Below are positions 43,453-51,618 of a DNA stretch of 64,000 bases, in pieces. Numbering within the stretch: position 1 is the stretch's first letter; each line of letters starts with the position of its first letter. Source of the DNA: Streptomyces violascens. GTDB lineage: Bacteria; Actinomycetota; Actinomycetes; Streptomycetales; Streptomycetaceae. A program made the translations under genes and the position numbers. The notes under the pieces are model-generated. The model did not search any database. It had not been told where the DNA came from and saw only the letters and a program-made list of their open reading frames with translations. The stretch lies in the NCBI RefSeq assembly GCF_014649955.1, contig NZ_BMUA01000002.1, positions 248,001-312,000 of the forward strand, given 5' to 3'.

Positions 43453-44876
43453 GCGGTTCCCTGTGGGTCGGCGGGGAGGAAGGGCAGGACACCCTGCCCT
43501 TCATCCCGCGCCAGCGCCTGCCCGAGGACGACCCCCTCGCCGAACTCGCCCTGCGCCTGGAGGACTTGATAGCGGCTGCCGTCCATCCGGATGAAATAGC
43601 CGCCATTATCGAGTCCGACGGCATGTCGGACGCTCAGATAAGAGCTGTGTACGGGCACCCCGACTCCTTCTCGCTCGCCGAGGAGCTCTACGGCCGCGTC
43701 GAGCGCCGCTATCCCGAGCCCCTGGCGCCACCTGCCGAACCCTGGCACGCCCACCTCGGCTCCTGCCTCCTGCGGGGCCTCGTCTTCGCGCTGCCCGGGC
43801 TCGCCTACGTCCTGGGCGCGCCCCTCCTGTCCGGCCCCCGCACCACGCTCGGCCTGCCTGGCGGAACCATTCCGCTGCTCGCCGGGGCCGTCACCGGCTG
43901 GGTGTGGAACCAGTCGCTCTCGCACCGCGCCCACTCCTGGCTCAGCCTGGCCGACCGCCCGGCCGCCGTGCGCGCGCTGCGCCTGGGGGCCCCGCTCGGC
44001 GCCGCGCTCAGCTCGCTCGCCGCCCTCGCCGTGACCGGTCCGGGCGAGCTGCCCGCCGCCGCGTTCGCCGCGGGGCAGTGCTGCTATCTCGCGGCGGCCA
44101 CCGCGCTGCTGGTGCTCGGCCGTGAACGCCCGCTGTTCTGGGCCCTGTTGCCGCTCGCCCTCGGCGTCGTACCGGGGCTTCCGTCCTTCGTCGGGCCGGT
44201 GCTGCTGCTCGTCTCGCTGACCGCGGCCGTGACGCTGGCCGTGCTCACGCTGCGGGGCGAGCCGGCGGGTCCCGGGCCGCGCGGCGCCGTCTCGCCCCGG
44301 GTCGCCGCCTCCGTGCCGTACGGCCTGTTCGGGCTCGGCGCGGGCGTCCTCGTCCTGTACGCCGCCCTCGGCGACATCTTCCGGCACGGCTCGGCGGGCA
44401 CGGTCGCGGGTCCCTCCGCCGTCGCCCTCACCCTCAGCATGGGTCCCGCGGAATGGCTTCTGCACCGCTTCCGCGCCGAGAGCCTGGCGGGGCTTCGGGC
44501 CACGTCCAGCGCGCGCGGGTTCCGCGGTTCGGTCGCCGCCACCGTGACCGTCTGCATCGGCGCGTACCTGCTGATCCTGGCCGGGCTCGCCGAGGCCGGC
44601 ACCCGGCTGTGGCCGGACGCCCCCGCGCTGAGCGGGCTGCGCCTGGCCACCCTGCTCCTGATCGGCGCGGTGCTGTGGACCGGGCTGCTGCTCCAGTCGT
44701 TCGGGGCGGCGCCGGGCGCGGCCCTGGTGTGCTGCACGGCGGCCGTCGCCCAGACCCTGGCGCTGCTCCTGGGCGCGCCGCCGCCGACCGGTCTGGTGGT
44801 GTCGGGGGCGGCGGCCGCGCTGCTTGCCATGCTGGTCTGCGTCCTGGTGGGAAGGGCGACCGCCCACCGGCCATGA
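43449..44876 (+). CDS. Polytopic membrane protein, probable polysaccharide export partner
   Basis: The 475-residue protein has a soluble N-terminal region of about 105 residues (DLIAAAVHPDEIAAIIESDGM, SLAEELYGRVERRYPEP). Roughly ten hydrophobic segments follow from residue 110 to the end. It overlaps PelF by four bases, the place PelG holds in pel operons, but I see no clear PelG sequence match. One hypothesis is that with PelF it corresponds to the cytosolic and membrane halves of the fungal synthase Gtb3. The start is GTG 43449. Its function as the channel for the polymer is inference from context. Confidence 0.75.
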   Translation: MSGSLWVGGEEGQDTLPFIPRQRLPEDDPLAELALRLEDLIAAAVHPDEIAAIIESDGMSDAQIRAVYGHPDSFSLAEELYGRVERRYPEPLAPPAEPWHAHLGSCLLRGLVFALPGLAYVLGAPLLSGPRTTLGLPGGTIPLLAGAVTGWVWNQSLSHRAHSWLSLADRPAAVRALRLGAPLGAALSSLAALAVTGPGELPAAAFAAGQCCYLAAATALLVLGRERPLFWALLPLALGVVPGLPSFVGPVLLLVSLTAAVTLAVLTLRGEPAGPGPRGAVSPRVAASVPYGLFGLGAGVLVLYAALGDIFRHGSAGTVAGPSAVALTLSMGPAEWLLHRFRAESLAGLRATSSARGFRGSVAATVTVCIGAYLLILAGLAEAGTRLWPDAPALSGLRLATLLLIGAVLWTGLLLQSFGAAPGAALVCCTAAVAQTLALLLGAPPPTGLVVSGAAAALLAMLVCVLVGRATAHRP

Positions 44877-44922
44877 TCGGATCGAGGACCCCGAGTACCC
44901 CGAACGCGCTGCGAGGAAGCAC

Positions 44923-45540
44923 ATGAGCAAGTTGCTGGTGCCCTACTACGAGCACCCGGCCGAGCAGCCGGAGGCCTGGGACGCGCTGATCGCCGCCGCG
45001 CCCTCGCTGTACGGGGTCGTCCTCAACCCGGCCAACGGCGCGGGGAGTTCGGCCGACGCGGCCTTCGCCGAGGTGGCCGACCGGCTGCGCTCGGCGGGCG
45101 TGCGGGTGCTCGGCTATGTGGACACCGCCTATGGCGCGCGCCCGCCGCAGGACGTCGTGCGCGAAGCGGCCCGCCACCGCGCCTGGTACGGGGTGCACGG
45201 GCTCTTCCTCGACCAGGCGGCCACCTCCGCCCTCCAACTGCCGTACTACGCCGACCTGCGGGCCGCGCTCGCCGCCACGTACGACACGTACGTCACGCTC
45301 GTCCTTAACCACGGCGCCGTCCCGCACCCCGGCTACGCCCGGATCGCCGACCTCCTCGTCACCTTCGAGGGGCCCTGGTCCGCCTACCCGCCGGCCGGGC
45401 CGACCGGGCCCGACACCTGCCATCTGGTGTACGGGGCCCCGCCGGACGCGGTCGCCCAGGCCCCGGTCCACTGCCTCGTCCCCGGGCAACTGCCGCACCC
45501 CTGGGGCACGTTGCCGCACCGTTTGGAGCCCGTCCGGTGA
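44923..45540 (+). CDS. Spherulin-4 family protein (GH135-like)
   Basis: The 205-residue (beta/alpha)-barrel protein shows the Spherulin-4 pattern: LLVPYYEHPAEQPEAW, GVVLNPANGAGSS, VLGYVDTAYG and GVHGLFLDQA. Fungal Sph3 of this family (GH135) cleaves galactosaminogalactan. The acidic pair usually read as Asp-Glu is here Asp97-Gln98, while Glu149 in LVTFEGPW is retained. No signal peptide is present, unlike secreted relatives. GAGGAA lies 5 bases before the ATG. The stop overlaps the start of the GH114 gene (GTGA). Activity may be altered or lost; a binding role is possible. Confidence 0.82.
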   Translation: MSKLLVPYYEHPAEQPEAWDALIAAAPSLYGVVLNPANGAGSSADAAFAEVADRLRSAGVRVLGYVDTAYGARPPQDVVREAARHRAWYGVHGLFLDQAATSALQLPYYADLRAALAATYDTYVTLVLNHGAVPHPGYARIADLLVTFEGPWSAYPPAGPTGPDTCHLVYGAPPDAVAQAPVHCLVPGQLPHPWGTLPHRLEPVR

Positions 45541-46355
45541 AACGCTCACTCCGCCTGCTCGTCCCGCTGCTCCTGCTCGCGGCGGCATGCACCAGCTCCC
45601 CGGACGGCCCCGACGACGGGGACGGCGGCGACACCGTGCCGCCCGCCCCGTCCGGCCCGCACTGGCAGCCCAGACCGGGCCTCACCTGGCAGTGGCAGCT
45701 CAAGGGCAAGCTCGACCCGGCCGTCGACGTCCAGGTGTACGACATCGACGCCGTCGACCAGGACGCGGCGGCCGTCGCCGATCTGCACCGCCGGGGCCGC
45801 AAGGTCATCTGCTACGTCTCGACGGGCGCCTGGGAGAACTGGCGGCCCGACGCCAAGCAGTTCCCCAAGGACGTGCTCGGCAAGGGCAACGGCTGGGACG
45901 GGGAGCGCTGGCTCGACATCCGCCGAACCGACGTCCTCGAACCGCTGATCGCCAAGCGCTTCGACCTGTGCAGGGCGAAGGGCTTCGACGCGGTCGAGCC
46001 GGACAACATGGACGGCTACAACAACGACACCGGCTTCCCGCTCAAGGCCGCCGACCAGCTCAAGTACAACGAGCTCGTCGCCAGGCTCGCCCATGACCGG
46101 GGCCTTGCCGTCGGCCTGAAGAACGACCTCGACCAGATCCCGCAGCTGCTCGCCCACTTCGACTTCGCGGTCAACGAGCAGTGCGCCCAGTACGGCGAGT
46201 GCGACAAGCTCACGCCGTTCGTGAAGGCGGGCAAGGCCGTCTTCCACGTCGAGTACGAACTCCCGCCGGCCAAGTTCTGCGCCGAGTCCAGGAAGCTGGG
46301 GCTCAGCTCGATGGAGAAGAAGTACGACCTGCTGGTCTGGCGCCTGCCCTGCTGA
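45537..46355 (+). CDS. GH114 endo-alpha-1,4-polygalactosaminidase-like lipoprotein
   Basis: The 272-residue protein has a lipoprotein signal (RLLVPLLLLAAAC, lipidated Cys18), so it is anchored outside the membrane. The catalytic barrel matches GH114 (TM1410-like). VQVYDIDAVDQD and KVICYVSTGAWENWRPD come first, FDAVEPDNMDGYNN follows (Glu154, Asp156), and FAVNEQCAQYGEC carries Glu214. The family includes fungal Ega3, which cleaves alpha-1,4-galactosamine. It is the last gene of the cluster. Its stop is only 3 bases from that of the convergent cobS. Confidence 0.88.
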   Translation: MKRSLRLLVPLLLLAAACTSSPDGPDDGDGGDTVPPAPSGPHWQPRPGLTWQWQLKGKLDPAVDVQVYDIDAVDQDAAAVADLHRRGRKVICYVSTGAWENWRPDAKQFPKDVLGKGNGWDGERWLDIRRTDVLEPLIAKRFDLCRAKGFDAVEPDNMDGYNNDTGFPLKAADQLKYNELVARLAHDRGLAVGLKNDLDQIPQLLAHFDFAVNEQCAQYGECDKLTPFVKAGKAVFHVEYELPPAKFCAESRKLGLSSMEKKYDLLVWRLPC

Positions 46356-46358
46356 GGC

Positions 46359-47141
46359 TCAGCCGAGGGTGAGCGCGACCAGCGTGACGGTCGCGGAGGT
46401 CTCCGCGACCGCCCCGAACACATCACCCGTCACCCCGCCGAACCTCCCCACGCAGCGCCGCAGCAGCACCTGGGCCACCGCGAGCCCGGCCGGCACGGCG
46501 AGCGCGAAGTGCAGCGCGGACCAGGGCCCGAAGAGCAGCCCCGCCGCCGCGGAGGCGGCCGTCACCAGGGCGGCCACCAGCGCCGCGCGGCGCACCGGCA
46601 CCGTGCCCGCCACCACCGCGCCGAGCCCCTCCGGACGCGCCGCCGGAACCCCGCGCCGGGAAGCCAGGGTGAGGGCGGCGCGCGCGGCCACGGCAGAGAT
46701 GACGGTGGCGGCGGCACCCCGGGCCCAGCCGTCCTCGTACAGCCGGGACAGGGCGGCGATCTGGGCGAGCAGCAGGAAGAGCAGGGCGACCACCCCGAAC
46801 GGGCCGATGTCGCTGCGCTTCATGATGCGCAGCGCGTCCTCGGCGGGCTTGGCGCTGCCGAGCCCGTCGGCGACATCGGCGAGCCCGTCCAGATGCAGAC
46901 CCCGGGTCAGAAGGGCGGGCACGGCCACACTCACCACCGCCACCAGCAGCGACCCGGCCCCGGCCGCCCAGAACCCCGCGCCCGCGGCCGCCGCGCACAG
47001 GCCGACGGCGAGCCCGGCCAGCGGCGCGAGCGACATCCCCGCGCGAGCGGCGGCGCGGTCCCACCGGGTGATGCGGGCGGGGAAGACGGTGAGGGTGCCG
47101 AAGGCGAAACGTACGCCGTGCAGGGCCTTGCTGGGGTTCAC
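46359..47141 (-). CDS. cobS: Adenosylcobinamide-GDP ribazoletransferase (cobalamin synthase)
   Basis: The 260-residue integral membrane enzyme joins adenosylcobinamide-GDP to alpha-ribazole, the last step of the nucleotide-loop assembly. Family motifs are HGVRFAFGTLTVFPAR, GLHLDGLADVADGLGS (acidic, metal-binding) and MKRSDIGPFGVVAL. Several transmembrane stretches follow. The start GTG 47141 was chosen by family start; the upstream ribosome-binding site is weak. cobT and cobU are 3-6 kb away on the same strand, separated by unrelated membrane genes. Confidence 0.94.
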   Translation of the reverse strand: MNPSKALHGVRFAFGTLTVFPARITRWDRAAARAGMSLAPLAGLAVGLCAAAAGAGFWAAGAGSLLVAVVSVAVPALLTRGLHLDGLADVADGLGSAKPAEDALRIMKRSDIGPFGVVALLFLLLAQIAALSRLYEDGWARGAAATVISAVAARAALTLASRRGVPAARPEGLGAVVAGTVPVRRAALVAALVTAASAAAGLLFGPWSALHFALAVPAGLAVAQVLLRRCVGRFGGVTGDVFGAVAETSATVTLVALTLG

Positions 47142-47219
47142 CCGGCGCAGGGTATCCCGAGCACCGCACCCCCCGGCAGCGGTAAATTGCGCATACCAGC
47201 GCAAACAAGGGCGGGTGGG

Positions 47220-47975
47220 ATGGGTCACTGGTTCTACCGGAACATCACCGAGCCGGGCAAGCTCCCCATGCTGCTCGCGCTGGCGGCGTTCGTCGTGACG
47301 TTCCTGGTCACGCGCTCCATCACGCGTCTGATCCGGGCCGGGCGCGGCCCGTTCCGGAACATCAGGCCCGGCGGGCTGCACATCCACCATGTGGTGCCCG
47401 GGGTCATCCTCACCATCGTCGGCGGTTTCGGGGCGGTCGGCAGCGGCCGGCACGGGATCGCGGCGGCCGTCTTCGCCGTCCTGTTCGGGATGGGCGCGGG
47501 CCTGGTCCTCGACGAGTTCGCGCTGATCCTGCACCTCGACGACGTGTACTGGAGCGAGAACGGGCGCAAGAGCGTCGAGATCGTGGTGATGACGGCCGCC
47601 CTCATGGCTCTGGTGCTCGCCGGGTTCTCACCGCTCGGCGTCAACGACGTGAGCCCCGGGGAGCGGGAGAGCCGGGGCTCGTTCATCACCACGATCGCGA
47701 TCAACTTCTGCTTTGTGCTGATCTCGCTGTTCAAGGGCAAGGTGCGGCTGTCGGTGATCGGCACGTTCGTGCCGTTCGTGGCGCTTTTCGGCGCGATCCG
47801 CCTGGCCCGGCCGGGCTCTCCGTGGGCCCAGCGCTTCTATCGCAACCGGCCGCGGGCCAGGGCCAAGGCCGGGCTCAGGGCCTATCGCCACGACCGGCGC
47901 TGGTCACAGCCGCGGCGCCGCTTTCAGGACTGGATCGGCGGCGCACCCGACAGGCTCCCGGTACGCCGCCCCTGA
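47220..47975 (+). CDS. Uncharacterised polytopic membrane protein
   Basis: The 251-residue protein has about five hydrophobic segments. Conserved-looking polar motifs sit in the membrane: GGLHIHHVVPGVILT with three histidines, and LVLDEFALILHLDDVYWSENGRKSVE. The histidine and aspartate pattern suggests metal or lipid-head-group chemistry, but I cannot name a family. The tail after 200 is basic and Arg-rich. The 3' end overlaps the convergent rhomboid-like gene by 52 bases. It is divergent from cobS across a 78-base gap. Confidence 0.75.
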   Translation: MGHWFYRNITEPGKLPMLLALAAFVVTFLVTRSITRLIRAGRGPFRNIRPGGLHIHHVVPGVILTIVGGFGAVGSGRHGIAAAVFAVLFGMGAGLVLDEFALILHLDDVYWSENGRKSVEIVVMTAALMALVLAGFSPLGVNDVSPGERESRGSFITTIAINFCFVLISLFKGKVRLSVIGTFVPFVALFGAIRLARPGSPWAQRFYRNRPRARAKAGLRAYRHDRRWSQPRRRFQDWIGGAPDRLPVRRP

Positions 47976-48655
47976 TCATGCCGGTCGCGTCGCCGCCTCC
48001 GTCGCGCATGGGTGATCCAGCAGATCACGGCGACCACGATGAGCGCCGCGATGTGCTCCTTGCCCGCGAGGTTGTTCTTGAGCACCACTTCGACGACCAT
48101 CGCGAGCGCGACCGTCCCGGCCGTCCAGTACGCCCGGTAGCGCCAGCACACGTACACCGCGAGGGCGACCACCGCCGCCGAGGGGCCGGTGTCGACCATC
48201 TTGGCGGCGGAGGCGGGCAGCCCGAAGACGCTGTCCGGGCCGATGTGGATGCCGACCCGCGCGTACAGGGTGCCGGCCAGCGTTGCCGCGTACGCGATGA
48301 GCAGCATGCGGCCGCGCCCGATGCAGATCTCCGCGATGCCGAACACGAGAAGCACCTGGGCGAGCGCGCCCCACACCGGCAGGTCGAGGGCCGGCACGAA
48401 GAGCGAGAACGGGGTGCGCAGGAGCGAGATCCACAAGGGGTACTCGGCCTTCACGGAGCCGATGATCTGGATCGGCCGGAAGCCCCAGGACTGGTTCTGG
48501 ATGACCTGGAAGACCGAGGTGAGCAGGACCGCCGAGAGCGTCAGCGGGATCGCCCGCCAGCGCTGGGTGTGCAGCGCGTACTTCACGGTCTTGTACAGCG
48601 GCCCCCACTCGCGCTCGGCGAAGCGGCCCACGACGCCTCTGCGCGGGCCGTTCAT
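47924..48655 (-). CDS. Rhomboid-like membrane protein, possibly inactive
   Basis: The 243-residue membrane protein has about six hydrophobic helices from residue 30 to 215. A GPSAAVVAL stretch and a downstream KEHIAALI stretch sit where rhomboid proteases hold the GxSG serine and the catalytic histidine. The serine motif is degenerate (GPSA), so it may be a rhomboid-like pseudoprotease. Its ATG overlaps the stop of the MprF-like gene (ATGA, 48652-48655), so both come from one transcript. The C-terminus is Arg-rich. The substrate is unknown. Confidence 0.7.
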   Translation of the reverse strand: MNGPRRGVVGRFAEREWGPLYKTVKYALHTQRWRAIPLTLSAVLLTSVFQVIQNQSWGFRPIQIIGSVKAEYPLWISLLRTPFSLFVPALDLPVWGALAQVLLVFGIAEICIGRGRMLLIAYAATLAGTLYARVGIHIGPDSVFGLPASAAKMVDTGPSAAVVALAVYVCWRYRAYWTAGTVALAMVVEVVLKNNLAGKEHIAALIVVAVICWITHARRRRRRDRHDQGRRTGSLSGAPPIQS

Positions 48656-50421
48656 CTCTGCGATTCCAGATGCCTGCGGTGCAGCCACTTGGGCAGCCCG
48701 GGGGCCTCCAGGAACCCTTCGGCGCGCGCGGACGCGATGGCGATCCGCGGCAGATCCGCACTCTTCTCGAACAACGTGAACCGTGGCTCCCAGATCGGCC
48801 GGTACTTGGCGTTGGACCGGTAAAGGGACTCGATCTGCCACCAGCGGGAGAAGAAGCTGAGGAGCGAGCGCCACAGCCTCAGCACGGGTCCTGCCCCGAG
48901 CTTCGAGCCGCGCTCGAAGACGGAACGGAACATCGCGAAGTTCAGTGAGACTTGAGTGATCTTGATCTCCTTGGCGCGCTGGAGGAGTTCGATCACCATG
49001 AACTCGATCAGGCCGTTCTCGGAGTCGCGGTCACGGCGCATCAGGTCGAGCGAGAGTCCCTCGGGACCCCAGGGCACGAAGCTGAGCAGCGCCCTCAACT
49101 CGCCCTCGCCGTCGAAGCATTCGAGCATCATGCACTGGCCGTCGGCGGGGTCGCCGAGCCGGCCGAGCGCCATCGAGAAGCCGCGTTCGGTGGCACCGTC
49201 GCGCCAGTCGTCGGCCTTGCGCAGGAGTTCGTCCATCTCCTCGGCAGGAATGTCCGCGTGGCGGCGGATCCGCACCTCGTACCCGGCCCTCTTCACCCGG
49301 TTGTACGCCTGGCGCACGGTCCGCATCGCGCGGCCCTCCAGGGTGAACTCGGCGGTCTCCACGATCGCCTCGTCGCCCATCTCCAGGGCGTCCAGGCCGT
49401 GCCGCGCGTAGATCTGCCCGGCCTCCTCGCTGGCGCCGGTGACGGCCGGGATCCAGCCGTGCTCGCGGGCCTCGGCCAGCCATGGCTCGATCGCGCCAGG
49501 CCAGGCCTCGGGGTCGCCGATCGGGTCGCCCGAGGCGAGCGAGACGCTGTTGATGACGCGGTAGGTGACGGCGGCCTTGCCGGTCGGCGACCAGATGACG
49601 GCCTTCTCGCGGCGCAGCGCGAAGTAGCCCAGCGAGTCGCGCTCACCCTGCTTGTCCAGGAGCGCGCGCAGCTTCTCCTCGTCCTCGACGGTGAGCGGGT
49701 CGACGGCCTTGCGGTTGCGGAAGGCGGCGTAGATGACGGCGATCAGGAGCAGCGTGGCCAGGACGTTGATGGTGACGTTGACCCAGCCCGGCGTCGTGAT
49801 GCCCTGGGTGTGCCGGTCGTCGGGGACCAGGAACACGAGCCGCATCACGCCGTAGCGCCAGCGCTCGAGGAAGGTCGAGTGGTCGGTGCCGTCGTACGTG
49901 TTGGTGGCGCTGACCAGGACCGCCGCGATCAGCGAGGTGATCAGCAGGCCGCCGACGGCGGTGGCCACCGCGGCCAGCGGGTTGGAGCGGTCGCCCTTGG
50001 CGTAGAACTCGCGGCGGCCGAGCAGCAGGGCGAGCACGAAGGCCGCGGTCAGGGCGAGCGAGACCCAGTTCTGCGCGTAGCGGTGGATCTCCGGGAACGC
50101 CATGGCGAACGCGAACAGGGCCAGGAAGAGCCCGCCGAGCACCATGTTGAGGATCCAGGCGGCCCGCTTGCGCCGGCGCATGGTGACGGCGAGGAACAGT
50201 GTGACGACGCCCGAGGTGAAGCCGGCTTCGAGCAGGTACGGAGTGAAGTAGTCGTCCGTGTTGTGCCGCCGAAGCCCCTGGCCGAGGGTGACCCAGACGG
50301 CACTGAGGAAGTTGATGAACGTCACGATGCGCAGGTACCAGACGGCGAAGGCCGCCCCGCGTCGCGACCGGGGGGTGCTCCGGTTCGTTCCTTCGGTGGT
50401 GCTCAAGCGGACTTCTCCCAT
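48652..50421 (-). CDS. MprF-like protein with DUF2156 (lysyltransferase-type) domain
   Basis: The 589-residue protein has an N-terminal membrane region with six or seven helices (about residues 35-230). A cytoplasmic DUF2156 domain follows from about 260 (LGYFALRREKAVIWSPTGKAAVTYRVI, DPIGDPEAW, YARHGLDALEMGDEAIVE). This domain in MprF/LysX transfers aminoacyl groups from tRNA to phosphatidylglycerol, reducing envelope negative charge. No tRNA-synthetase domain is attached. ATG 50421 is listed, but GGGAG lies 8 bases before a TTG at 50406, which may be the true start. It is coupled to the rhomboid-like gene. Confidence 0.85.
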   Translation of the reverse strand: MGEVRLSTTEGTNRSTPRSRRGAAFAVWYLRIVTFINFLSAVWVTLGQGLRRHNTDDYFTPYLLEAGFTSGVVTLFLAVTMRRRKRAAWILNMVLGGLFLALFAFAMAFPEIHRYAQNWVSLALTAAFVLALLLGRREFYAKGDRSNPLAAVATAVGGLLITSLIAAVLVSATNTYDGTDHSTFLERWRYGVMRLVFLVPDDRHTQGITTPGWVNVTINVLATLLLIAVIYAAFRNRKAVDPLTVEDEEKLRALLDKQGERDSLGYFALRREKAVIWSPTGKAAVTYRVINSVSLASGDPIGDPEAWPGAIEPWLAEAREHGWIPAVTGASEEAGQIYARHGLDALEMGDEAIVETAEFTLEGRAMRTVRQAYNRVKRAGYEVRIRRHADIPAEEMDELLRKADDWRDGATERGFSMALGRLGDPADGQCMMLECFDGEGELRALLSFVPWGPEGLSLDLMRRDRDSENGLIEFMVIELLQRAKEIKITQVSLNFAMFRSVFERGSKLGAGPVLRLWRSLLSFFSRWWQIESLYRSNAKYRPIWEPRFTLFEKSADLPRIAIASARAEGFLEAPGLPKWLHRRHLESQR

Positions 50422-50502
50422 GAAACGCGATGATATGGCGGCATAGCGTTCCACAGTGGTCGCAGGCGGAGCCGAGGGGGTGCCCCCCGACTCCGCCGCG
50501 GC

Positions 50503-51588
50503 TCACGCGTCGCCGTTCTCCTCGGGGCTCTCCGTGCGCCGGTCGGTGCGCTCGGGCAGCTCCGCGGCCAGGGCGGCCGCGGCTTGTACGAGGGGAAGAG
50601 CGAGCAATGCCCCGGTTCCTTCGCCCACTGTGACGCCATGATCGAGCAGAGGGTTGAGCGCCATCCGGTCAAGTGCCTTCGACTGGCCCGGCTCGCCGCT
50701 CAGCTGGCCCGCGAGCCACCAGTCCGGAGCCCGGAAGGCCGCCCGCTGAGCCACCAGCGCACAGGCCGACGAGACGACCCCGTCCAGGATCACCGGCAGT
50801 CTGCGCACCGCACACTGCAGCAGGAAACCAGTGGTCGCGGCAAGGTCCGCGCCGCCCACCGCGGCCAGAAGTTCCAGCTGATCGCCGAGAACCGGCCGCG
50901 CCCGGCGCAGCGCGTCCCGGATCGCGGCGCACTTGCGCATCCACGCCAGGTCGTCGATCCCGGCGCCACCGCGGCCGGTGACCACCGAGGCGTCGGTGCC
51001 GCACAGCGCGGCGATCAGCACCGCCGCGGGGGTGGTGCCGCCCACGCTGAGGTCGCCGAGCACCACCAGGTCGGTGCCGGAGTCGGCCTCCTCGTCGGCG
51101 ATCCTCATGCCGAGCCGCACGGCCGCCTCCGCCTCCTCGACGGTGAGCGCGTCCTCGATGTCGATCCGGCCGCTGCCGCGCCGCACCCGGTGGCGTACGA
51201 CGTCCTCGGGCAGCAGTGCCGGGTCGCAGTCCAGGCCCGCGTCGACGACGCGGACCGGGGCGCCCTGTCTGCGGGCGAGCACCGCGACGGGACTCTCGCC
51301 TTCCAGGACGGCGCGTACGAGCGTGTGCGCGGAGGCCGCCGGGCGGGCCGAGACGCCGAGCCCGGCCACGCCGTGGTCGCCCGCGAAGAGGATCACGCGG
51401 GGCCGCTCCACGGGCCGGACCGGGTTGGCGCCCTGCGCCGCCGACAGCCAGGTGGCCAGCTCGTCGAGCCGGCCGAGGGCGCCGGGCGGCACGGTGAGGC
51501 GCTCCCGGCGTTCCTCGGCGTCCCGCCGCACACCGTTGTCGGGGCGTTCGATCAGATCGGAGAAGTCGTCCAGGTTCAGCCTGCTCAT
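50503..51588 (-). CDS. cobT: Nicotinate-nucleotide-dimethylbenzimidazole phosphoribosyltransferase
   Basis: The 361-residue enzyme makes alpha-ribazole phosphate from dimethylbenzimidazole and nicotinate mononucleotide. CobT hallmarks are LGRLDELATWLSAAQG, RVILFAGDHGVAGLGVSA, VVLGDLSVGGTTPAAVL and the catalytic glutamate region HGVTVGEGTGALLALPL near the C-terminus. The start is ATG 51588, 30 bases downstream of the cobU-type fusion, so the two form an operon. The gap to the MprF-like gene has no recognised terminator. Confidence 0.95.
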   Translation of the reverse strand: MSRLNLDDFSDLIERPDNGVRRDAEERRERLTVPPGALGRLDELATWLSAAQGANPVRPVERPRVILFAGDHGVAGLGVSARPAASAHTLVRAVLEGESPVAVLARRQGAPVRVVDAGLDCDPALLPEDVVRHRVRRGSGRIDIEDALTVEEAEAAVRLGMRIADEEADSGTDLVVLGDLSVGGTTPAAVLIAALCGTDASVVTGRGGAGIDDLAWMRKCAAIRDALRRARPVLGDQLELLAAVGGADLAATTGFLLQCAVRRLPVILDGVVSSACALVAQRAAFRAPDWWLAGQLSGEPGQSKALDRMALNPLLDHGVTVGEGTGALLALPLVQAAAALAAELPERTDRRTESPEENGDA

Positions 51589-51618
51589 TTGCCGAACAGT
51601 ACCGCCAGCGCGTTCGTG

